From positions 1-36,589 of the forward strand of contig QNYK01000100.1 of NCBI GenBank assembly GCA_003973385.1: a stretch of 36,589 nt of DNA, given 5' to 3'. The first letter of the stretch is position 1. Each line of letters starts with the position of its first letter. Below are positions 24,911 to 33,845 of the stretch, one piece after another. The translations under genes were made by a program, and so were the position numbers. Source of the DNA: Bacillota bacterium. Its GTDB lineage: Bacteria; Planctomycetota; UBA8108; UBA1146. Under the pieces are notes generated by a model. It made no database searches, was not told where the DNA came from, and worked only from the letters and a program-made list of their open reading frames with translations.

Positions 24911-25765
24911 TCAGTTGCTGGATTCCGGCCCTTGAATGACTTCATGGCTGAATCTGCCGTCCTCGGATTCAGCAATATCGACGGCGCGGATGGAAGAAAG
25001 CCGACCTGTATCGGGATCGACAGAGAGCAACACTCCACACAGATGAGCGTTATTTTCTGCAACGGTAAAAGGGGCGTGCATCGAGGTCAAAAACTTGTGC
25101 AGAACCGGTTTCGAGTCTCGTCCGATCACTCCGTCGTAGGGGCCTGTCATCCCCAAGTCTGAGATATAGCCGGTCCCCTCAGTGAGGATCCGAGCATCTG
25201 CAGTAAGAACGTGCGTATGGGTTCCTACAACTGCAGTCGCACGTCCGTCCAGGTGCCACGCAGCAGCTTGTTTTTCACTGGTCGCCTCGGCATGAAACTC
25301 GATGATCCGAATCTTCACGTCTTCAGGAAGTTGTTCAAGAACCTTATCCACTGTCCTCAATGGGCAAGCGACCGAATCCATGAACACTCGCCCCAGCACG
25401 ATGATGTAGGCGACCTTGACCCCGCCAGCCGTTTCCACAACAGACCATCCGGCGCCCTTTGCCTCTTCAGGGTAGTTATGTGGACGCAAGCACAACGGCT
25501 CCTTATCGAGAACCTCCAGGTTGTCCTTGCGCTTCCATGCATGGTCGCCAAGAGTCATCAGATCGACTCCAGCGGCCCTCAGGTCTGCAAATATTTTTGG
25601 TGTAATTCCGGACCCGGCTGCAGAGTTCTCTGCATTGGCGATGACCATGTCAAGATTGAGGGACTCACGCAATCCTGGAAGCATCTCCTGGACGATCCTT
25701 CGCCCAGGTTTGCCGACGATATCCCCGATCAGCAGGATTCTGGTCTCGTGTACATCACCGGGCAT
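24911..25765 (-). CDS. ymdB: YmdB-like metallophosphoesterase (cyclic-nucleotide phosphodiesterase family)
   Basis: 284 residues, ATG at 25765 overlapping the rny stop by 11 bp. Metal-binding motifs are in order: LLIGDIVGKPGRR, IANAENSAAGSGI, LGDHAWKRKD (a Gly-Asp-His where most relatives have Gly-Asn-His), IEFHAEATSEK, and VVGTHTHVLTADARIL with GYISDLGMTGP. In Bacillus the YmdB enzyme cleaves 2',3'-cAMP and affects sporulation and biofilm choice, and its gene sits next to rny, as here. The family call is firm; the physiological substrate is inferred from relatives. The Asn-to-Asp change is worth noting because that position contacts metal or substrate. Confidence 0.92.
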   Translation of the reverse strand: MPGDVHETRILLIGDIVGKPGRRIVQEMLPGLRESLNLDMVIANAENSAAGSGITPKIFADLRAAGVDLMTLGDHAWKRKDNLEVLDKEPLCLRPHNYPEEAKGAGWSVVETAGGVKVAYIIVLGRVFMDSVACPLRTVDKVLEQLPEDVKIRIIEFHAEATSEKQAAAWHLDGRATAVVGTHTHVLTADARILTEGTGYISDLGMTGPYDGVIGRDSKPVLHKFLTSMHAPFTVAENNAHLCGVLLSVDPDTGRLSSIRAVDIAESEDGRFSHEVIQGPESSN

Positions 25766-27347
25766 ATTCGACCACTCGCGTTTCTCGAATCAATGTCACC
25801 TTGATTTCACCCGGGTAGGTCAGTTGCTCCTCGATCTGCTTTGCGACCTCATGAGCCAGACGAACTGCCTTCTTATCACTGACCTTGTGCGCGTTCACAA
25901 ATACACGCACCTCGCGCCCGGCCTGGATCGCCTGAGCGTTCGAGACCCCGGCAAAAGAGTTGACCAGCCCTTCCAGCTTCTCGAGCCTCTCGACATAACG
26001 ATCGAGAGATTCGCCACGAGCTCCGGGGCGACTGCCGCTGATCGAGTCAGCGGCCTGAGTCAAAACTGCATAGATGCTCAGCTGAGGGACATCGTTGTGG
26101 TGACTTGCAGCAGAATTGACGACTTCCTTTGCCTCGTCATAGCGCTTCAGGATGGTAGCGCCGATTTCCGGGTGTCCTCCTTCGTACTGGTGGTCCACAG
26201 CTTTTCCGATGTCGTGGAACAACCCACAGCGCTTGGCAAGATCCTGATCGAGTCCAAATTCCGCAGCGATCATGCCGCAGATCTGCGCGCACTCCACGGA
26301 GTGCGACAGCACATTCTGGCCGTAGGAGGTCCTGTACTTGAGTCTCCCGAGCATAGTGACCAGCTTCGGATGTACTCCTGGAAGATCCAGATCGAAGGAA
26401 ACCTGCACTCCCGCCTTCTGAATCTCTTCGTTGAGGGTTTTCTTCGACTCAGCGACAACCTCCTCGATACGACTCGGATGGATTCGACCGTCCTGCAGCA
26501 GTTTGTTGAGGGATCGTCCACCCATCTCCCGACGAATCGGGTCAAAACAGGATAGCGTGATCACTCCCGGACTATCGTCAACGATGACATCCACCCCTGT
26601 GGCTTTCTCAAAGGCTCGAATATTGCGGCCTTCACGGCCGATGATTCGCCCCTTCATGTCGTCAGAGGCGATCTCGATGCTGGTCACCGTGGATTCCTGG
26701 CAGTATCCCGAGGAGAGCCGCTGAAGTGTCGTAGCGAGGATATCCCGTGCGCGAGAATCCACAGTTTCCTTGACTCTTTCCACCATCCTCTGGATGAGCA
26801 TATCTCCCTCGTGCTCAACATCGCTCTGCATCTTCTCGACCAGTGAAACTCGAGCTTCTTCCCGGGTCATGTCGGCAATTCGCTCGAGGTTTTCTCGTTC
26901 CTGGTCGATCACCTCGTCCAGTTCCGTCTCTCGAGTGTCCATTCGATTTTTTCGATTTGTAAGGTTGGTTTCTTCCGCCTGTAAACCTGACTCCTTCTTG
27001 GATAGAAGCGCCATCCGGCGCTCGAGCCCGTCCTCGCGCTTGCTCAGTTGCTTCTCGGATTCTTTAGCTTCTTCCCTGAACTCACGCTGATGTTGCTGGA
27101 CATCGGCTCTTTGCTGCTTGGCCCAATCCTGGGTCTCCTGGCGCGACTCTTTTCGAATCCGATCCGCTTCGTCTCGCGCTTCTTCAAGCAGAACCCGCCG
27201 CTGCTCCTGAATCTTGGTCGTCGATCGCTGCATCATGATGAAGAGCGCAGCAACGCCGGCCAGAAGCAGACCACCGGGTATCAGGTAATCGTTTGGATCA
27301 GTTTCCTGGAGGAGTACTCCAAGCAAAGGGTAGCTACTGTAGTGCAT
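25755..27347 (-). CDS. rny: ribonuclease Y
   Basis: 530 residues from the ATG at 27347, chosen because GGGAGG ends 6 bases upstream; an ATG two codons earlier would directly abut that ribosome site. Order of parts: a membrane anchor (YLIPGGLLLAGVAALFIMM), a long coiled coil (about 40-190), a KH domain (DDMKGRIIGREGRNIRAFE), and an HD domain with HDIGKAVD plus HSVECAQICG. The enzyme starts mRNA decay by endonucleolytic cuts at the membrane. It forms a conserved pair with the ymdB-like gene downstream. PNPase, encoded about 4.4 kb further along the same strand, would finish the fragments. Confidence 0.97.
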   Translation of the reverse strand: MHYSSYPLLGVLLQETDPNDYLIPGGLLLAGVAALFIMMQRSTTKIQEQRRVLLEEARDEADRIRKESRQETQDWAKQQRADVQQHQREFREEAKESEKQLSKREDGLERRMALLSKKESGLQAEETNLTNRKNRMDTRETELDEVIDQERENLERIADMTREEARVSLVEKMQSDVEHEGDMLIQRMVERVKETVDSRARDILATTLQRLSSGYCQESTVTSIEIASDDMKGRIIGREGRNIRAFEKATGVDVIVDDSPGVITLSCFDPIRREMGGRSLNKLLQDGRIHPSRIEEVVAESKKTLNEEIQKAGVQVSFDLDLPGVHPKLVTMLGRLKYRTSYGQNVLSHSVECAQICGMIAAEFGLDQDLAKRCGLFHDIGKAVDHQYEGGHPEIGATILKRYDEAKEVVNSAASHHNDVPQLSIYAVLTQAADSISGSRPGARGESLDRYVERLEKLEGLVNSFAGVSNAQAIQAGREVRVFVNAHKVSDKKAVRLAHEVAKQIEEQLTYPGEIKVTLIRETRVVEYAR

Positions 27348-27407
27348 TTCCATCCTCCCGCAGAAGAGTCTGCAGGGGAAAGACCAGGGGTTGGCAGCCT
27401 CGAAGGA

Positions 27408-28631
27408 CTATTGCGAGAGAACCTCGATACCTTTGATGCGTATGAGCCGGGCTCCTGTGCTGGGATCCTGTTCTTCAACAGTGCCCACGATTCCAACTCT
27501 TTTATTCACGTATTGATCAAGATTCAATTTGCCGCCGTCGAGGTGATAAAGGAGTTGATTCCCCTTCATCAACTTGTGTGTAGCCTCGACATCCCGGTGT
27601 TTCCCGAGCGGGACGACCCAGCCGACAGCCTGGTATTTGACTCCAGGGTCGGTACTGCGGTGTCCAGTCTTCCGCAAAATCTCGTTTTCTTTGGCCCTGG
27701 CGAGCTCTCGCTCCGACCTGGCCTTCTCCTGTTGCCGCTGGATTTCAACCAAGCGGCGGTGTAAGGGCATGAAATGTTCGCGAATGGTGCGGGTAAGGTC
27801 TCGAACGACCTCTACCTCTCCGACATCCTCGGTGGAGTTTTCGATAACTCGCATCTCCTCCAGGATCCTGTCAAAATTCCATTCAACGGGGTTCTTCTCG
27901 GTTTCTTTTTTGAAACCTTCAAACAACTTCTTCAGTCTTGGAGAATCAAATGCAGGAATCTTGACGGTGTTTGGATCCAGATCCTCTTCGTCCACTGCTG
28001 GCCTGGATTCAACATCCTTATCATCGCCACTGGCAGGTTCAGTAACAGGTTTGACACTGTCACCTGTTCTAACACCGCCACCCGCTCCTGCGAAACTACT
28101 CATCACCTTGTGCTGCCTTGATAGATGCAGCGGATTCAACTCGGACTCAACACGACGGATATAATCGCCATGGATCCAGGCATGCGCGTTCAAAGGTGCG
28201 TACACCTCGACCCAGGTTCCAGCGCTGTCCGCCTTGCCCGTGGGTCTGACACTCTGCCCCTGCTCGGTCATCCCGAGAGGAGCGTGCTTCGTACCTGCAG
28301 TGGCCCGAATTCTCACTCGGCTACCCGAAACTTGCAGGGCATCTCCCTGAGGCTTCAGATAATCACCGTGAATCCAGACCGGACGATCTGCAGGAATGGC
28401 AACCTCGACCCAATCACCTTGACCACCCAGCGCGATGAGGCGTGTACCTCCACGAAGCTGGAAGAAGGCAAAGTGATTCATCGAAGGCCCGGTCCTGATA
28501 TTGACCACACTACCCTTCACTTCACCCATCCAGGGTTGAAGTGTCGGTTGGCCACGGACCGGCTCATCCTGCGCGCCGATGGGAGTTCCGAGCAGCAACA
28601 GGATCGATACGATTTTCATGCAGCGTTTCAT
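27408..28631 (-). CDS. secreted protein with two SH3-type (SH3b) domains
   Basis: 407 residues from the ATG at 28631 (MKRCMKIVSILLLLGTPIGAQ, a signal peptide). Two bacterial SH3 units follow: SVVNIRTGPSMNHFAFFQL to VWIHGDYLKPQ (about 40-95) and SRVRIRATAGTKHAPLG to AWIHGDYIRRV (about 100-160), each ending in W-I-H-G-D-Y. A linker rich in Asp, Ser and Gly leads to a charged helical region (about 230-330) and a C-terminal small beta unit (VGIVGTVEEQDPSTG). Bacterial SH3 domains often bind peptidoglycan or wall peptides. The start is uncertain: an in-frame TTG at 28715 has a much better ribosome site (AGGAGG, 6 bases upstream), whereas the ATG has none visible. It leads the run into rny. Confidence 0.8.
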   Translation of the reverse strand: MKRCMKIVSILLLLGTPIGAQDEPVRGQPTLQPWMGEVKGSVVNIRTGPSMNHFAFFQLRGGTRLIALGGQGDWVEVAIPADRPVWIHGDYLKPQGDALQVSGSRVRIRATAGTKHAPLGMTEQGQSVRPTGKADSAGTWVEVYAPLNAHAWIHGDYIRRVESELNPLHLSRQHKVMSSFAGAGGGVRTGDSVKPVTEPASGDDKDVESRPAVDEEDLDPNTVKIPAFDSPRLKKLFEGFKKETEKNPVEWNFDRILEEMRVIENSTEDVGEVEVVRDLTRTIREHFMPLHRRLVEIQRQQEKARSERELARAKENEILRKTGHRSTDPGVKYQAVGWVVPLGKHRDVEATHKLMKGNQLLYHLDGGKLNLDQYVNKRVGIVGTVEEQDPSTGARLIRIKGIEVLSQ

Positions 28632-28974
28632 GACGGAGGGTGAAACAGGCGATCCGCGACTCGTCAGCAACTCGATGCTGCATTCCTGATGGTGTTGATT
28701 TGCGGCGTGCTCCAAGGTGATCCTCCTTCCCCTCCGGACACCTGGCTGTGAGTGACAGATGTCGTCCCGGACCGACCACTCAGGTTCGCTGAGCAGATCC
28801 AGCCCGGTGCAGACTCTCCGGGCACCCGATAAGGAAGCCAGAGAGAGTGTGGATCCTAGGTGGAGAGACACAGCCTGTCAACTTGAGGCGCCAAGAGGAT
28901 CCGATTAGACGGGTCCCCCACAGGATGGGCCCGGAAGCACCGGTGATCTCGATGAGTGCCATGAGCCGGCTATT
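28632..28974. other. intergenic leader between the DUF89 and SH3 genes
   Basis: 343 bp with no supported separate gene. It holds the promoter at 28853-28881 and a leader of about 215 bases for the SH3 gene, including the AGGAGG-TTG site near 28715. The first 80 bases upstream of 28631 may in fact be coding if the TTG is used. No tRNA, riboswitch fold or terminator was recognised. Confidence 0.5.
28853..28881 (-). promoter_or_regulatory. sigma-70-type promoter upstream of the SH3-rny run
   Basis: Minus strand: a perfect TTGACA, a 17-base spacer, then TAGGAT. This is the best promoter match in the window. The start point would be near 28846. It probably drives the SH3 gene and may carry on through rny, ymdB and dtd. 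Confidence 0.65.
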
Positions 28975-29862
28975 TCAATCGGTTCGAATCAGCAACAAGT
29001 CACCGATACGGCAGCTCTGGGCCGCTGCGGTGACGGGGCATTTCGCTCGTACCAGAGAAAACACGGGCAGCCCCCGTCCGGACAGCGTCTGGTGGTGAGC
29101 GGACCCCTTGGCGACGATCAAATCGGCCTCCTCGACGACACGGCGAAGATCCTCGGAGCCCTCGTCGAGCACCAGACCCAGACCATCACTGCTCCAGGCC
29201 AGCAACTGGCCCGCTCCTCCTTCACCGACCACACCTGCTCGATCCGCGTCCTCCGGGCACGCTTTCAGCAACATCGGCACCGCACAGACGACACTGGTGA
29301 TGTCGATATCTGCGTTCCGAGCATGGATCTGCTCCATCAGGATCAGATCAGCAGGCAATTCCGGGGCCGTATCGTGAATGAACAGGATGTGACTCGCTGC
29401 GGAGATGGAAGAATCGAGCAGGTCTCGCTCATCGTGGGCGAATTCAGCGTCGACGGGGTCGCCCGAACGAACTCCCAGATGCCGTAGATCCTCACGGATC
29501 GCCTTGGACTGGAGGATCTCGTTGGCAAAGACGTTGCAGCGAGCAGACAGCAACAGTGCTCGGCCCAGGGGATCCGGGTCCTGCTGGACCAGCCCTCGCA
29601 TCCCGGAGGACGCCTCCTGCATCTCGCCAAACCAGCGCTCCCGGATCTCTCTCCACGGGTCAGAGGAACCGAGCACGGAATGGACCCGCTTCAGCAGGCC
29701 TCCTACCTTTTCTGCGGGGGTCTGACCCGCCTCGGAATCTCGCAGGAACTGCATCGATTCGTCGACTACTTTTTGCTGCAACCATTCATCATCACTGACT
29801 CGTTCCGCCGTGCAGAGCGCGCGGCGAAGAGCGCAGGGATAGCACTGAGGGACGAAGTTCAC
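28975..29862 (-). CDS. DUF89 / ARMT1-like phosphatase-family protein with altered motifs
   Basis: 295 residues from a GTG at 29862 (a TTG one codon earlier is also possible). The N-terminal CYPC pair, the middle LSARCNVFANEIL, then ILFIHDTAPELPADLILMEQI, and the late DLIVAKGSAHHQTL with FSLVRAKCPV match the layout of DUF89 proteins. These are metal-dependent phosphatases proposed to remove damaged sugar phosphates. In the usual family the middle motif reads G-N-x-x-D and the next D-N-A-G-E. Here they read C-N-V-F-A and D-T-A-P-E, so some metal or phosphate ligands are changed. It could have a shifted activity or be less active. It lies 6 bp after the SPOR gene and is probably co-transcribed with it. 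Confidence 0.75.
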   Translation of the reverse strand: MNFVPQCYPCALRRALCTAERVSDDEWLQQKVVDESMQFLRDSEAGQTPAEKVGGLLKRVHSVLGSSDPWREIRERWFGEMQEASSGMRGLVQQDPDPLGRALLLSARCNVFANEILQSKAIREDLRHLGVRSGDPVDAEFAHDERDLLDSSISAASHILFIHDTAPELPADLILMEQIHARNADIDITSVVCAVPMLLKACPEDADRAGVVGEGGAGQLLAWSSDGLGLVLDEGSEDLRRVVEEADLIVAKGSAHHQTLSGRGLPVFSLVRAKCPVTAAAQSCRIGDLLLIRTD

Positions 29863-29868
29863 CAAGGG

Positions 29869-30768
29869 TCAATTTCCAAATTGATACTTCTGGAGTTCAT
29901 CGGGAGTGAACACCATTTTGGTCGGAAAAGCATCGCGGAATCGAACACCTTGATGAGGCCTGAGCACCTGGATTTCCCGGAGTGCGGACCGAGCAGCCTT
30001 GAGGTTTTCAAAGGGTCCTACGAAGACGCTGAAGTTTCTTCCATTTCTGGAGTCACTGATCCGGACTCTTGCCTTCGAAGAGGTGAGTCCGGAATCGACA
30101 TACTGGACCAACTTGTCTACCACTGCCGGGTCCTTACTCAGTTGCTGCCCGATCATCACGGCGTAAAGACTTTGACTGGACTGCACCACGGCGATCTGTT
30201 CTGGAGGGATAGCAGGCACCACATCGGCAGTGGAAGTTGCAGAATCGAACCCCGATGGTGTGATATCGGACTGAACGATGTTGCGTATTGCAGGGCGCAC
30301 TTCTGGCTCGGGGTTCAGTACCGGCCAGGTAGCATTTTCGCTGACTGGAAGTCGATCCAGTTCCGCCATCCCTGCTGGCAACTCAACCGGAGCAGAGCTC
30401 TTGCCTGACATGTAAGCCACGGCAACCATCACCAGAAATGCGATGCCAAATAGCAGCAGAGTCACTCGCCTGATCTCGACAGCCTCACCCCAGAAGGAGC
30501 GGCCCCCCGGGTGCCCATCTCCAGCCATTGAAGAACTGACATCAGGGATGGGACCCAGTCTGGTGGCGGTCGGGATTCGCTTGGCAGGGTCATCCAGATC
30601 CACCCTCTTGCGCGACCTCGACTGATCCCCGTCACCCGAAGTGGCTTCTGACCGGGTTGCACTGGGCTCCCTGGCAGCCTCCGCTTGAGCCGCGCGATGT
30701 GTTTCAGCAGAGCCTTTCTGGCTCCGGATGGCTTCGAACAGGCTCTGATCTCCTTGACGACGCCCCAC
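29869..30768 (-). CDS. SPOR-domain membrane protein
   Basis: 299 residues from a GTG at 30768, with a GGGGG ribosome-site-like run 6 bases upstream; the frame is open further up but no ATG with a ribosome site is there. The first 110 residues are charged and disordered-looking and should be cytoplasmic. One span follows (VTLLLFGIAFLVMVAVAYMSG). The C-terminal 80 residues are a SPOR domain (SLYAVMIGQQLSKDPAVVDKL; FSVFVGPFENLKAARSALREI). SPOR domains bind glycan strands stripped of stem peptides at division septa, so a role in division or wall remodelling is likely. It is divergent from the NPCBM gene across 158 bp. Confidence 0.85.
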   Translation of the reverse strand: MGRRQGDQSLFEAIRSQKGSAETHRAAQAEAAREPSATRSEATSGDGDQSRSRKRVDLDDPAKRIPTATRLGPIPDVSSSMAGDGHPGGRSFWGEAVEIRRVTLLLFGIAFLVMVAVAYMSGKSSAPVELPAGMAELDRLPVSENATWPVLNPEPEVRPAIRNIVQSDITPSGFDSATSTADVVPAIPPEQIAVVQSSQSLYAVMIGQQLSKDPAVVDKLVQYVDSGLTSSKARVRISDSRNGRNFSVFVGPFENLKAARSALREIQVLRPHQGVRFRDAFPTKMVFTPDELQKYQFGN

Positions 30769-30926
30769 GTGATCCCCCTTTTCCCCACGGCAAGTACCGA
30801 GGGGAGAATAGATGAGCCAGCCGCTGCGGTCAAGAAGCGCGCGTTGCACAGAAACGATCCACCCCTCATCATGGCTGCGCCCCACCTGTGCCCCGCGGCC
30901 AGTGACTGACCACGGAAGGTTGTTCG

Positions 30927-32141
30927 ATGAACCTTGTGACTTCGCACTTCTCGATGCTGCTGATCCTGCTGGGAGGCACGCCCATCGACGATGCAAGGCC
31001 GGGGATCCCGGTCACCGTCGAGACCGTGATCGGCACCATCGAGACGGAAAGCCCCCAATTCGAGCAGGATCAGCAGCAACTGACCCTTCAGGGAAAGAAA
31101 TTCCCGATCAGAGATGTCCTTTCGCTGACGTATCCGAATCATCTCGCTGAAGCGCAGCCTCGCGACCAGATCCTGCTTCGCGACGGCTCGCTCTGGAGCG
31201 GGCAACTGAAGATCGAGGCCGATTCAGAGCCAGATTCCTTCGCCTGGGTCACTCCTTCGTTGATGGCGCCGATTCAGATCCCCATCGATGATCTGGTCCA
31301 GTATCGATCTGCGACTGCCCCGACGCTTCCATTTCAGGGCAAGGGCACCGATTCGGACCTGCTGCTGACGGTCGACGGAGCCCAGTTGACCGGAATCCTC
31401 GAGACGCTGGAGCCTACCGGAGTCAAATTTGACGACTCCTCTCTGGGTCAACTCAGCATTCCATGGAACAAGGTCAGCGCATTTCGGTTGGTCGAAACCG
31501 CTCAAGGCGAAGTTGTCGGAGCGCCAGGATCGGTACCGGTTCGCGTACTGACCCTCGATGGCAGTTCATTGGTGGGCTCGCTCGATAGGATCGACTCGGA
31601 ATCGCTCCTCATGCACCGCTCCGTGAATCAACAGATCGCCTTACCCATCTCAAGGGTGCTGCAGATCCACTTCGAACTGGGCAGGGTAGTGCAACTGGCG
31701 AGTCGCCAGCCGATCCAGGTCGAGGAGGGGATACCCGGAACCGACTGGTTCCCATGGAAATGGCGAAAGAATCTCAATGTGATCGGCAAGCCGATCCAGA
31801 TCGGTGCCCGTATTTTTCCCGCTGGCATCGGAGTCCACTCGCTTTGCCGTCTGACCTACGAAGTCGCACCGGGCGATCAATTTCTGGTAGGGATCGCTGG
31901 CATGGATGCGAGCAGTCGGCCGCCGGATGAAGAGGTCAACATCGGTTGCGCTACATTCAGTATCCTCGTTGACGGCGAGGCCAAGTTCTCCCCCGGCGAC
32001 ATTTCCTGGCAAGATCCGGGAGTCGATTTCAGGATCCCGCTCAATGATGCGAAGCGATTCACCCTGGTCGTCGATCTGGGACCAGGACATCACATCCTGG
32101 ATCGCGCCAACTGGGCGATGGTACGCATCGTACGCGAGTAA
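30927..32141 (+). CDS. secreted protein with three internal repeats and a C-terminal NPCBM domain
   Basis: 404 residues, ATG at 30927 with GAAGG upstream. The N-terminus is a weak signal peptide. Three beta-rich units of about 45 residues follow at roughly 80-127 (LLRDGSLWSGQL), 143-190 (LTVDGAQLTGIL to VSAFRL) and 205-250 (LTLDGSSLVGSL to VLQIHF). Each has the pattern L-x-x-D-G-x-x-L-x-G-x-L. The same unit occurs once near the N-terminus of the TPR protein at 3959-6283. Residues about 295-404 are an NPCBM domain (FPAGIGVHSLCRLTYEV; DQFLVGIAGMD; FSILVDG), a putative carbohydrate-binding module. It is probably exported and glycan-binding. A terminator hairpin follows. Confidence 0.82.
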   Translation: MNLVTSHFSMLLILLGGTPIDDARPGIPVTVETVIGTIETESPQFEQDQQQLTLQGKKFPIRDVLSLTYPNHLAEAQPRDQILLRDGSLWSGQLKIEADSEPDSFAWVTPSLMAPIQIPIDDLVQYRSATAPTLPFQGKGTDSDLLLTVDGAQLTGILETLEPTGVKFDDSSLGQLSIPWNKVSAFRLVETAQGEVVGAPGSVPVRVLTLDGSSLVGSLDRIDSESLLMHRSVNQQIALPISRVLQIHFELGRVVQLASRQPIQVEEGIPGTDWFPWKWRKNLNVIGKPIQIGARIFPAGIGVHSLCRLTYEVAPGDQFLVGIAGMDASSRPPDEEVNIGCATFSILVDGEAKFSPGDISWQDPGVDFRIPLNDAKRFTLVVDLGPGHHILDRANWAMVRIVRE

Positions 32142-32185
32142 CAATTGCGCGCGACAACATCAGCCCGAGGCACCAGGTACCAACA

Positions 32186-32223
32186 AGAACGCCGACCTCG
32201 GATCCACCGATGTCGGCGTCTTT
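32186..32223. terminator. bidirectional hairpin terminator between convergent genes
   Basis: ACGCCGAC pairs with GTCGGCGT (8 bp), with an inner TCGG/CCGA stem closing the loop. CTTTGT follows on the plus strand and GTTCTTGTT on the minus strand, so it could end transcription from either side. The T-tracts are imperfect. Confidence 0.7.
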
Positions 32224-32246
32224 GTAGTCAAGGTCCGATGCAGGAT

Positions 32247-33845
32247 TCAGTCTCCCGGGTTGTCAGGATTCAATTTGTTGTCGACTTTCATGTTCGTGTA
32301 GGTCCCGCCGGTAGATTCCGCCAGGCGCTTGAGCCACGTATTTGCTGACGCCAGGCCGGGCATCTGCTGACCTCCCTGGGTGAACGGATGGAATCCGAAG
32401 CAGTGGATCTTGATCTTTCGGAACCGGTTCATCTCGAACACCTTGTCGAGGATCGGCTCGGTCGGGTCATTGATCTTTCCATCGACGGAAGGCAGACCAT
32501 CGGACAGGAAAAAGATGGTATTGGTCCGGGCATCCTGGCCGAAGGCTTCCATCAGTGAATCCAGGGTATTGGTGTTGCCGTTGTGCTTGAGACCATCGAC
32601 CCATTTGAGCGCAGACTTCTTGTTTCCGGAGCTGGCCGGAGTCGCCTTTTTCTTGAACTTGCTGACAGTGGTGTCGAAGCGAACACAATTGAAGGCCGCG
32701 TCCTTCGACATCTTCTTGAGCACCTTGCGCAACTCGCGTTTGGCCATCTCCATCCGGGTCCAGAACTTGGAGAGTCGGTCCTGCTCCTGGGTCTGCTGGC
32801 CGCCGCCAGAAGATCCTCCCCCATCGGAACCGTCTCCTCGGCCGAGCCCGGGAATATCATCCTTGTGGACATACCTCATCGAACCGGAGGTATCGATCAC
32901 GAAGACGATGTTCTTCGACTCGACCGGGACGCCCCAGAACTCGGGATCATTTCCGCGTCGTTTGCGCTTCACGCCCGTCTTGCCGTCGTGGATCTCTTCC
33001 ATCGGGTCAAAGGTTTTCTGGCGAGGTTCCCACCAGGAGTGCCACTCCTCGATCAGATCGAAATCCTGGCCGGTCAACTCCCACAACGCGTCCCTGACCT
33101 GGTGATACAGGACATCTTTTCGCTTCCTGACCAGTTTTTCGAGGAGTGTGATCAGAGGCTGCACTCCGATCGAACTCTGGCTCTTGCGGAACGCCTCGAC
33201 GGCAGCTCCCTGGACGAATGCCGACTTGTCACCGAGAAATTCAACCATCAGGGTCAGGGCCTCGTCATTTTCGGTACCCCTCAACCGTTGCAGCTGCTTC
33301 TTCAAGGACTCCTGCTGTTGCTTCATCCGATCAGGAATCGAGGGATCCGCTCCCGGAGGCAATCCGTCCTCCTCGATCTCGCGAAGCCGTTTGGCCAGTT
33401 TCATGATCTGATCGTTGATCTCACCGCGCTTGTTGGTCGGGAAGGCCAGAACATCCGCAAGGTACATCCGCTCGCGGAAATCACTCTTGCTATCGATCTT
33501 GTCATACCGCTCGGAGATGAATTCGATGATTCCATCGAGTCGTGACAGTTCCTCGCAGACGCTGGAATATACCTTGGGATTGCGCCCCTCCTTGTAGCCC
33601 AGGTCGTAGAGGGCCTCCATGGCGTCCTCGGTGCCATAGGTAGCGATCTGACGCCCGATATCGATGGCGTTGTCATGCTCTTCGCCCCGGACTGCTTTCT
33701 TGAAATCCTTGACCAGTTTCTTGATCTCCTTGGAATCGGCAGATGCGAATCCCATCACGTCCGTCTGGACGAGCAGAAATCCACATATTACGGGCACCAG
33801 GATTAGTGCCAGCAGGCTTCTTGAAGCGCGTTGTTGCCAGATCAT
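32247..33845 (-). CDS. secreted HEAT-repeat / von Willebrand A domain protein
   Basis: 532 residues, ATG at 33845 with GGGAGG upstream. Residues 1-36 are a signal or anchor sequence (LLALILVPVICGFLLV). Residues about 40-260 are helical repeats, including VQGAAVEAFRKSQS in HEAT-like form, and end with DFDLIEEWHSWWEP, a pattern I associate with planctomycete vWA proteins. The vWA domain begins about residue 310 with NIVFVIDTSGSM, a complete metal-ion-dependent adhesion site (D318-S322), and continues through TNTIFFLSDGLPS. A Gly/Ser/Gln-rich insert follows the MIDAS. Such proteins are exported and thought to mediate adhesion or protein contacts; a definite role is unknown. Confidence 0.88.
   Translation of the reverse strand: MIWQQRASRSLLALILVPVICGFLLVQTDVMGFASADSKEIKKLVKDFKKAVRGEEHDNAIDIGRQIATYGTEDAMEALYDLGYKEGRNPKVYSSVCEELSRLDGIIEFISERYDKIDSKSDFRERMYLADVLAFPTNKRGEINDQIMKLAKRLREIEEDGLPPGADPSIPDRMKQQQESLKKQLQRLRGTENDEALTLMVEFLGDKSAFVQGAAVEAFRKSQSSIGVQPLITLLEKLVRKRKDVLYHQVRDALWELTGQDFDLIEEWHSWWEPRQKTFDPMEEIHDGKTGVKRKRRGNDPEFWGVPVESKNIVFVIDTSGSMRYVHKDDIPGLGRGDGSDGGGSSGGGQQTQEQDRLSKFWTRMEMAKRELRKVLKKMSKDAAFNCVRFDTTVSKFKKKATPASSGNKKSALKWVDGLKHNGNTNTLDSLMEAFGQDARTNTIFFLSDGLPSVDGKINDPTEPILDKVFEMNRFRKIKIHCFGFHPFTQGGQQMPGLASANTWLKRLAESTGGTYTNMKVDNKLNPDNPGD

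Noticed and set aside
28703..28725. AGGAGGATCACCTTGG, which resembles the end of 16S rRNA
   Set aside because: No rRNA sequence is adjacent; it is better read as a ribosome site before a TTG.
28981..28990. GGTTCGAATC, which looks like a tRNA T-arm
   Set aside because: It encodes the last residues of the DUF89 protein on the other strand, and no acceptor or anticodon arms surround it.
30769..30926. TTGCAC-N17-CATCAT as a promoter for the NPCBM gene
   Set aside because: The -35 box matches the consensus at only 3 of 6 positions and the -10 at 4 of 6; this is too weak to list as a feature.
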